A DNA stretch of 64,000 nucleotides from Pelagihabitans sp947500445 (GTDB taxonomy: Bacteria; Bacteroidota; Bacteroidia; Flavobacteriales; Flavobacteriaceae): contig NZ_JBNGOP010000017.1 in NCBI RefSeq assembly GCF_050589625.1, positions 48,702 to 112,701 of the forward strand, read 5' to 3'. Positions 54,960 through 61,689 of this stretch are shown one piece after another (the first letter of the stretch is position 1; the number at the start of each line of letters is the position of its first letter). The notes under the pieces were generated by a model that saw only the letters and a list, made by a program, of their open reading frames with translations, was not told where the DNA came from and did not search any database. Position numbers and translations under genes: made by a program.

Positions 54960-55508
54960 ATGAAAAAGCAAAAAACCAGTTGGATATTACTCATTGCTTT
55001 GGTAGCGGGTACCGCCCTGTACTTTTTCCTTAAACCAAAAATGGAAGAAATGCCACCAATATTGGTGGACGACGAGCAACCAAAGGAAATCAAGGATTCC
55101 GAAATAAAGGAAACCGACGACGAAGGGAGAACAACATCCCAAAATGATTTAGACACAAAAACAAATGAGGGTACGCGAATCGTCTTCTATGAAGGAAACG
55201 GATGCGATCAAGATGTGGTACAGAGTATTGGGAACAAAAATTTTGATGGACGTGCCCAGAAGAACGATGAGGCCCGTTCGGTAAACCTGATTCAAGTACC
55301 AAAAGGAACGGTAATAAAAGTATACGATAACCCAAAAGGCAAGGAGAATGATGATTTTGCCATAATACTGGTCAAGAAAAAAATATTCAATTATTGCATT
55401 CGCACCTTTGAACAGTCGATATATAGTAGCAATATCGAAATGAACTATACCCGAAAAAATGGCCTCGACGGTAAAATTTCCAAAATAGTGGTCCATTATC
55501 CAGAATAA
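54960..55508 (+). CDS. Hypothetical single-span protein upstream of the convergent Rhs gene
   Basis: 182 aa. One N-terminal transmembrane helix (WILLIALVAGTALYFFL, about 8-24), a long acidic linker (residues 28-75, rich in Glu, Asp, Lys) and a C-terminal beta-rich domain (about 80-182: IVFYEGNGCDQDVVQSI, NLIQVPKGTVIKVYDNPKG). No family recognised; the inhibitor-like layout is periplasmic. It is followed after 26 nt by a second unknown gene on the same strand, and both point at the Rhs gene. The 292-bp gap before it (54668-54959) shows no other feature. Confidence 0.65.
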   Translation: MKKQKTSWILLIALVAGTALYFFLKPKMEEMPPILVDDEQPKEIKDSEIKETDDEGRTTSQNDLDTKTNEGTRIVFYEGNGCDQDVVQSIGNKNFDGRAQKNDEARSVNLIQVPKGTVIKVYDNPKGKENDDFAIILVKKKIFNYCIRTFEQSIYSSNIEMNYTRKNGLDGKISKIVVHYPE

Positions 55509-55534
55509 ACGAAGCACCTAAAAATTCAAATCAT

Positions 55535-56113
55535 ATGAGCAAAAAAAAAGATTTTAGAACAATCGAATTGACCTTATTGTTTCGCGCCGAAGATGGTCCT
55601 TTACTAGGAAGTTTTTATGTCAGTTGTGGATCTTTATATCTAAAACATTTCAACGTTGCCCGATCCGAGGATGGAGTGGTACGCTTGGGCAAGGTGGAAT
55701 TAAAATGCGATACCACACCTATTTTTTCCATTCATGGCCATCCATTTATCGAGGAAATTCCAACGAGCATGGTCAAAGGCGACTACTATTTTAAACCACA
55801 GGCGATAACTTTAAATAGCGCAAAACGGGTGGTTATCGAAGTACGGCAAAAAAGAGGGGAACTGACCTACACCAGTGAACATTCCAAAAGCAGTCAGGAG
55901 GCATGGAAAGAAATTTTTGCCAGAAAATATAATATCGGTTCTGGAACCATTGCAAAGGCCTTTGCAGATGCCAGCATTAACTTCGAATTTGAAGACCATA
56001 AGGGCGGTAGCGATGCTATGACCAAAAAAGAATCGTTTACACATACCTTTCGTTTTCCATTACCGATTTTAAGAATAGCACAAGAGCGCAATAGCGCTAA
56101 TGACATCAATTGA
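55535..56113 (+). CDS. Hypothetical protein, second gene of the pair facing Rhs
   Basis: 192 aa, no signal peptide or membrane span, mixed charge, beta-rich (RTIELTLLFRAEDGPLLGSF, GSLYLKHFNVARSEDG, VRLGKVELKC). The C-terminal half holds a helical region (SQEAWKEIFARKYNIGSGTI). I recognise no domain. It ends 51 bp from the end of the Rhs gene on the other strand. A role as a cytoplasmic immunity or carrier protein for the Rhs toxin is possible but unproven; toxin-immunity pairs are normally on one strand. Confidence 0.6.
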   Translation: MSKKKDFRTIELTLLFRAEDGPLLGSFYVSCGSLYLKHFNVARSEDGVVRLGKVELKCDTTPIFSIHGHPFIEEIPTSMVKGDYYFKPQAITLNSAKRVVIEVRQKRGELTYTSEHSKSSQEAWKEIFARKYNIGSGTIAKAFADASINFEFEDHKGGSDAMTKKESFTHTFRFPLPILRIAQERNSANDIN

Positions 56114-56164
56114 CCAGAATTCAAATGAGTCCAAAACAAAGGTATAGGGCTTGATTCCCAAAAC

Positions 56165-58645
56165 TCAATTTCCAAAATATCCCCTAACGAACAAATAGGC
56201 ACCAAAATGGCTTTCGGACCGAAACTCCGGGATATCCAGATTTCGATGTACCAAATCGCTTTGAATGGCATGTCGTAACAGTCCACTATCGATCCCGGCA
56301 CCGATGTCGAGGTTATAGTTTCCTTTGGACAATTGCCCTTGTAAAAAGAGATCTCCCCTCGAGATGTCGGGACGTATCACTTCTTGATATATTACATCTC
56401 CGCCTTCCAAAGCCTCGCTTCCCCTCACCGGAATTCCGGTCGCCATTCTCAAATTTAAACTCAGATTGTTCAACAACCATCCACTGCCCATATCGATGCC
56501 GTTGTTAGGGATATAGGACAGGCTGGCGCCCGCAGTATCCCCTTGATCGCCCCCGTCCCCGGTCGGCCAAAACGCATGATCGTTCCAATAGGCAAGACCC
56601 ACAGGTCCTAACTGTAGTCCCAACACCCCTACCCGTTGTTCCTCTACCTGTTGCATTTGATGGAGCGAGGCATCATTGGAAACCATGGTAGAACGATATC
56701 CCACATCCAAATGAAAACGGTCGTTTCCCACCCGTAAAGCGGTATAGGAATCGCTACGGGCATTCCCCGTTGTCTGGCCAAACTGCATTCTTTGATCGGA
56801 GTTCGTGTATTGGGAAAAGGAAATAATACTTACTAAGGGAAAGTCCGTAAAAAAGTACCGTCCCGGAGCGTAAAAGAAATCTCCCGACTCCGACAAGGGT
56901 GTTGTTGGAATAAGGGGATAACCGGACAAACGACCATTATCGATCGTTAACGGCCCAAAAGTGGTCGTAGTAGTATCGGGCGCGGCCGCAGTGGTGTTCC
57001 CGCTTCCAGCATCGGTGGCGGCCACGGGGCCCGGTGATGAAACCTCGGGTACCGTTAAATCCGGATCGATGGGATCGAGCCGTAGTCGATCTGACTCGTC
57101 CAAAAGGCTAAAACGACTCGGCGACAGGCTAAAACCATCCAACCCTCCCGGATCTATTTTATTTATAGGGTTGGAATCGCAGTATTCATAAAGGTTGATC
57201 CCTCCATTGGTGCCAATGGGATCAGGTTTCGACCATCTTCCCAACCACGGCAGGTAATAACGTGCGGTATGGTAGTTCATCCCACTTTCCTCATCCCGTT
57301 CCATACCGGTATACCGATATCGTTTGGCAGCGGCCTTTACGCTTTGATCCACCGCTTGGTACGAGGTGGTGCCGTAGGGATAATACTCCTCATACGAAAT
57401 AAGGGCTCCCGAAGCATCCAATTCCAAGGCCGAAGACCCCAGATGATCCGCATACTGATACCGTACCGACCGATCGGCAGTGGTGTCCGATCCAGCAGCG
57501 ATCGTTTTGGTGTCCACCAAGGCTACCCGACCGGCATTGCCCGCGATATGGAACGACTCCCGTTCCAATCGCACCGAACCATCTGGGTCGAACTCGCGGT
57601 AGACCTCCAAATTTCCAAAATACACCCGTTCTTTAGTTATGCGGTTGCCATCGGTAATCGTTTTGCGGTTGCGTGTTCCTGTTATCGTGTACCAATAGTG
57701 GGCAGTGCCCTGAATAATGGATACATGCGTTAACCGATCGAAACAGTTCCATGTTAAACCGAACTGTTGCGGTGTATTTGGTTGCAATCCCTCCATATTC
57801 CCATGAGGATCATGCGTGTAACGCTGTACGTCAGCGCCTTGGGTATAGTCCAACAATTGATTGTTCTTTTTAACGGTTTGTGCTACCCCTAAACGTTGGC
57901 GATCTCCATCATTATTGTTGTAACCCAAAGTTTTGGTCCACCGATGCGTTAAACTCCCCAAACCGCCCAAATGACGGATATTGAGCAAGTTTCCCGTAGC
58001 ATCGTAGGTATAGTGTTGGCGGTATTTTTGAAGCGCTGTTCCATTACCGGGATGTGGCAATGCGGTTCGCAAATGGTCTATCCTTGAATCCGGTATACTG
58101 GCATGTACGCCCGCTTGTCCCATGTGTTCCCGTCCTTTGGCAGTTATCAACCGGTACAGGGCGTCATAAACAAAAGTCTGGCCAGGAACGGTCATCTGGT
58201 TGTTAAAAAAAATGGTGTCCTGTGCCAAATTTTCGATACTGGTCAGGTTTCCAACGGAATCGTAGGTATAATTAAGGTCTTGAAGCGTTTCCGAAGTATT
58301 CACGGTTCTAATTCGTACCAGTCGAAAAGAGGTTTCATCGTATCCATACCTTGTAACCGAACCGTTCCCATAAAAAATCGCTTTCCGTTGTCCTTTTTCG
58401 TCATATTGGATATCCCGTACATATACCAATGGCCCTTTTTGGGCAATGTTACCCCTTACTTCACGTAACAGCCCTGCCTGGTTATACGTGTAGTCTACAA
58501 CGGAAAGGGTTCCTCCAAGCCGTCCGGTATGTTCCTGAATTGGCCTGTTTTTAGCATCGTAACTTTTTTTTTCGGTGAACACCTCAGGTTCCATATCGGA
58601 ATCTGCTTCCCAATGCGGTATGTTGTAGGTATCTGCATCAAACAT
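56165..58645 (-). CDS. Rhs/YD-repeat protein, N-terminally short, with toxin-like C-terminus
   Basis: 826 aa. Starts at once in YD-repeat sequence (DYTYNQAGLLREVRGN, RYGYDETSFRLVRIRT, LNYTYDSVGNLTSIENL); no signal peptide or N-terminal domain is present, and the frame closes 23 codons further upstream. The Rhs core motif LGRWSKPDPIG and NPINKIDPGGLDG ends near residue 502. The variable tail (about 505-826) has a Pro/Thr linker, then a beta-rich domain ending in GAGIDSGLLRHAIQSDLVHR and a Pro-x-Phe segment, resembling polymorphic toxin type 23. Likely a fragment or cassette of a larger polymorphic toxin, or an intact short form. Confidence 0.8.
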   Translation of the reverse strand: MFDADTYNIPHWEADSDMEPEVFTEKKSYDAKNRPIQEHTGRLGGTLSVVDYTYNQAGLLREVRGNIAQKGPLVYVRDIQYDEKGQRKAIFYGNGSVTRYGYDETSFRLVRIRTVNTSETLQDLNYTYDSVGNLTSIENLAQDTIFFNNQMTVPGQTFVYDALYRLITAKGREHMGQAGVHASIPDSRIDHLRTALPHPGNGTALQKYRQHYTYDATGNLLNIRHLGGLGSLTHRWTKTLGYNNNDGDRQRLGVAQTVKKNNQLLDYTQGADVQRYTHDPHGNMEGLQPNTPQQFGLTWNCFDRLTHVSIIQGTAHYWYTITGTRNRKTITDGNRITKERVYFGNLEVYREFDPDGSVRLERESFHIAGNAGRVALVDTKTIAAGSDTTADRSVRYQYADHLGSSALELDASGALISYEEYYPYGTTSYQAVDQSVKAAAKRYRYTGMERDEESGMNYHTARYYLPWLGRWSKPDPIGTNGGINLYEYCDSNPINKIDPGGLDGFSLSPSRFSLLDESDRLRLDPIDPDLTVPEVSSPGPVAATDAGSGNTTAAAPDTTTTTFGPLTIDNGRLSGYPLIPTTPLSESGDFFYAPGRYFFTDFPLVSIISFSQYTNSDQRMQFGQTTGNARSDSYTALRVGNDRFHLDVGYRSTMVSNDASLHQMQQVEEQRVGVLGLQLGPVGLAYWNDHAFWPTGDGGDQGDTAGASLSYIPNNGIDMGSGWLLNNLSLNLRMATGIPVRGSEALEGGDVIYQEVIRPDISRGDLFLQGQLSKGNYNLDIGAGIDSGLLRHAIQSDLVHRNLDIPEFRSESHFGAYLFVRGYFGN

Positions 58646-59062
58646 TATAAGCGGTTTTAAGGAGTGGAAATCTTTGTTATTGCGTGAGCCACGTGGGAAA
58701 TAAAAACTCTTTTAATCCCAAGGAAATAAGACTTCCGTTGCCGTAATGGCATGCTGATTCCCGGTGACCACGACAAAAACTCCCATTAATGGAAAAGTAT
58801 TCACTTTAGCGGTAGGGACCCAAAATAATTGTTTGTGTTGCTCCAAATCCTGTATGAACGGTGAACAAAACGTTCCATCATCGCTTTTGAAGGAATACTA
58901 CTACCAATTTTCTTGAGGGAATAATTTCTACAATTCGGCTTAAGGTTTTTTCAAAAACTACGACAAAGAAATGAGATGGGTGCAAGGCCTTCCGTACTAC
59001 TTGGTGAGAACCCCGTTTGAAATCGAGCCGCGAAAGCGCTACCCCGTAATCGACTATCGCTT
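58646..59062. other. Intergenic region between divergent Rhs and double-AraC genes
   Basis: 417 bp. On the Rhs strand the frame upstream of the ATG is open for only 22 codons and does not look like Rhs sequence, so no hidden 5' part was found. No promoter or repeat could be supported. Confidence 0.5.
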
Positions 59063-60142
59063 ATGCAAAACGTTGAAAAATTCCATCCCGAAATCAATAA
59101 GGTCTACCTGATGGAACGGCACTCGCTCTTCCATATCATTTCTGGAACGGGAAGCATCCAAGTCGATTTTAAGAATTATTTCGACTGGCAGGAAAAAGCC
59201 ATTTTTTTAGAAAAAGGCCAATACATTAAATTTTTATCGGACAATTTTAGGGTCCGTAAAATTGAATTTTCGGACCAAGGAAAATTGCATGCCTCGGAAT
59301 TCCGTGTATTGTTCAAGCATTTGGTTTCCTTGGGATATATCGATTTACCGGAATGCACGGAATGCAGCTCTTTTTTATCGGAGCGTTTGTCCGCCAATAC
59401 GGCTACGGATATTATGACCGTCGCCTCCAAACAGTGGTATTGGCAAAATCCGTTCAATGCCAACAAGGAAGAGTATCAGGTTATCTTCGATATCAAGGAA
59501 GTTATCGATAAAGAATATGCAAACCGATTGTCCGGTAACGACCTTATGAACCAGATCAATGATCGAGGGTATAACGTTCAAGCGCTTTTCAAAAACAAAG
59601 TTGGGCTATCCCTTACCGGTCTGATCCAATCCAAAAGGCTAAACGAAAGCCAAAAAGAAGTTGCATTTACCGAGAAAACGATTCAAGAAGTTTCCTATGA
59701 CCTGGGGTTTAAGGATGACGCCTATTTCAACCGCTTCTTTAAAAAATCGACCGGACAAAGCCCGAAACAATTTCGTGAAAACTTTGATTTTGAACACCGC
59801 GACCAATTCTCGCAAGACCTTTTGGAGCTGCTTCAAAAATACCACACCCAAGAAAGGTCCCTTGAATTTTACGCCGATAAAATGAACCTTTCCATAAAAG
59901 CGTTGTCCGTTAAAGTACGTCATAAAATGAATACCTCCCTTGGTCAACTCATACGATTCGAGCTGGTGAATACCGCCAAATCGATGCTGTGGGAAGGACA
60001 ATCCGTTACATCCATCTCCAGAAAACTGGGGTTTGAAGAACCCAACCATTTTTCAAGGTTCTTCAAACACTATTCCCAAAGCACTCCTACGGAATTCAAA
60101 CAAAAAAAGACAACATTTCACCACTTGTATCAAAGTAGCTAA
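59063..60142 (+). CDS. Transcriptional regulator with two tandem AraC DNA-binding domains
   Basis: 359 aa. The first 130 residues resemble the cupin-like sensor part of AraC proteins (HSLFHIISGTGSIQVDFKNY, WQEKAIFLEKGQYIKFLSDN). Two consecutive AraC-type DNA-binding domains follow: one at about 145-240 (IQEVSYDLGFKDDAYFNRFF, then STGQSPKQFREN) and one at about 252-346 (VTSISRKLGFEEPNHFSRFF, then YSQSTPTEFKQ). Both keep the GF...YF/HF..RFFK core of the second helix-turn-helix. A single domain with two motifs is the rule, so this protein should contact a longer site. Divergent from the Rhs gene. Target unknown. Confidence 0.85.
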   Translation: MQNVEKFHPEINKVYLMERHSLFHIISGTGSIQVDFKNYFDWQEKAIFLEKGQYIKFLSDNFRVRKIEFSDQGKLHASEFRVLFKHLVSLGYIDLPECTECSSFLSERLSANTATDIMTVASKQWYWQNPFNANKEEYQVIFDIKEVIDKEYANRLSGNDLMNQINDRGYNVQALFKNKVGLSLTGLIQSKRLNESQKEVAFTEKTIQEVSYDLGFKDDAYFNRFFKKSTGQSPKQFRENFDFEHRDQFSQDLLELLQKYHTQERSLEFYADKMNLSIKALSVKVRHKMNTSLGQLIRFELVNTAKSMLWEGQSVTSISRKLGFEEPNHFSRFFKHYSQSTPTEFKQKKTTFHHLYQSS

Positions 60143-60901
60143 AACAGCTTGTTGCCGTTTCGGGTGCCGTCTGGAAAGAAACGTTCATAAAAAAGCCTAT
60201 AACCGTATAACCGAAGCGCTGCTAAAAGCTTCTTAAAATTGTCCCGACAGCCCAAAAAACGATTGCCTCCAAACGTTTTTTGGGCCGGTCGCATTCATTG
60301 GTATCCGTCCGATCGTCAATACTTACGAATGGCCGTTCTTTCCTAGAGCCACTTAAAGGTGATAAACGAAAATCAGGGGCCCCTAAAGGTGGTGCCGGTA
60401 AAGTTCGGCGATGGGGCATATTTTCGTCAAAGCAAATCCATGTCTACAACACCTTGCCCTACCTATGATGCCCTGCCGCGGCAATGGTTGTAGATCTCGT
60501 CCAAACCCAATCGACCATCTTTAAAAACCGACCAGGCTACAAAATTCTTGGAACATCATTCTAAACACGCATCTCCAAACCCAAACATAAAGTACAATTC
60601 TTCGTCCTTTTTTTGTAGCGTCCAAACTAGTATATAGGCCCATCTTTGCAATGTAATCATCCTTAAAAGACCGGCTACGATGTAGAAGGTTAGGATGTGA
60701 TACAGGTACCAAATCCCGGGTCGAACCTAACCCGTTTCGCGTAAAATAGGAAACGTATTTTTTGTTCTTGAACACTATCGTATTGCATCCCGAACAGCTT
60801 TGGTCGGCCAAAAAAATAGAACCAAACCGACGCCTTCGGAGTAAAACAACCGGAAACAACTGTATAAAAACACTTTTAAAAACCTTTAAATCTATTCAAT
60901 T
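60143..60901. other. Intergenic region before the SPW-type gene
   Basis: 759 bp without a supported gene. The 112-codon minus-strand frame at 60521-60859 is rich in Arg, Phe and Cys and looks like a chance frame. It contains the hairpin at 60250-60285. Confidence 0.45.
60250..60285. repeat. Perfect 12-bp hairpin downstream of the double-AraC gene
   Basis: GCCCAAAAAACG and CGTTTTTTGGGC enclose a 12-nt loop. The T6 is inside the stem, so it is not a classical terminator, though it lies 108 bp past a gene end. Confidence 0.6.
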
Positions 60902-61258
60902 ATGAAATTTGTAACGAAACGGATCCATGCTTTTTTGGATTATCCTGTAGCAATAGCGTTAATGGTACTACCCTTTCTTTTGGGCTTGGGCGGTACGAAC
61001 AGCATGGCCCTATATTTATCGTTGATCGTGGGTATCGCGGCGTTTGTACTGACCGTATTAACGGACCATCACTTGGGAATCGTAAGGGTGGTGCCATATA
61101 AAATGCATCTAACGGTCGACTTTTTGGTAGCGGTCCTATTTGTGATTGCGCCCTTTATTTTTTCCTTTCAAGGTATCGATGCCTATTACTATTGGGTAAA
61201 TGGTATAGCGGTACTGACGGTAGTAAGCTTACACAAGCCGGAAGCCGTCGCCGCCTGA
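60902..61258 (+). CDS. SPW-repeat-like small membrane protein
   Basis: 118 aa, four hydrophobic helices in two pairs (about 13-32, 35-53, 68-88, 92-110). The opening KRIHAFLDYPVAIALMVLPF followed by LLGLGG, and the internal echo LTVDFLVAVLFVIAPFIFSF, fit the SPW repeat family (two-helix units), though the eponymous SPW motif itself is not obvious. Inner membrane, function unknown. Stands alone with its own terminator. Confidence 0.7.
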   Translation: MKFVTKRIHAFLDYPVAIALMVLPFLLGLGGTNSMALYLSLIVGIAAFVLTVLTDHHLGIVRVVPYKMHLTVDFLVAVLFVIAPFIFSFQGIDAYYYWVNGIAVLTVVSLHKPEAVAA

Positions 61259-61302
61259 CCGACTTTCCCTCAAAAGTATTCCTTTAACATATAAACAGTA
61301 AG

Positions 61303-61331
61303 AAAAGCTCTTGGTTGCAGGGGCTTTTTGT
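61303..61331 (+). terminator. Terminator after the SPW-type gene
   Basis: AAAAGCTC / GGGCTTTTT stem (one G-U) with a 10-nt loop and a T5 end. Weaker than the others in the window. Confidence 0.6.
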
Positions 61332-61593
61332 GTTTCCAATCTTCATTCCCTTATACCCTCGGAACGGTAAAACACTAATGGATGAATACCCTTTTCCTTT
61401 AGACTTATTCATTAAGGTGTCGTACCCTAGGCCTTTGCGAACAAAGAGCATGGAATCTGGTTCCATCACCCATTAGCACATCCTCCTATACCCAAGCAAT
61501 CACGGTCTATTTGATTAAAAAAGGTAACGTCTCATTTGATAGATTATCCTAACGGCATGTATTCCCTATCAATATTAAAATAATGTTACACAT

Positions 61594-61601
61594 CATATTT
61601 G
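61594..61601 (+). promoter_or_regulatory. Possible -7 element of the terminal adhesin gene
   Basis: CATATTTG differs from TAnnTTTG at one position and lies 88 bp before the ATG at 61690. The rest of the gap 61259-61689 shows only the terminator of the previous gene. Confidence 0.35.
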
Positions 61602-61689
61602 TAGGATTTTACAACAAAAAATGAAAGTTTAAGAAAAATTAATCTAGGTTTATCGCTCCTTTTTTAAGACCATTTTAACTTTTAGATCC

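Noticed and set aside
55894..56301. 135-codon minus-strand frame just past the Rhs stop, considered as an immunity gene
   Set aside because: It overlaps both the Rhs 3' end and the plus-strand 192-aa gene; its translation looks like a shadow of those frames.
60700..60740. GGGTCGAACC stretch, looked at as a tRNA T-arm
   Set aside because: No acceptor or anticodon arms can be built around it.
60521..60859. 112-codon minus-strand frame
   Set aside because: Arg/Phe/Cys-rich, no homology pattern and no start signals.
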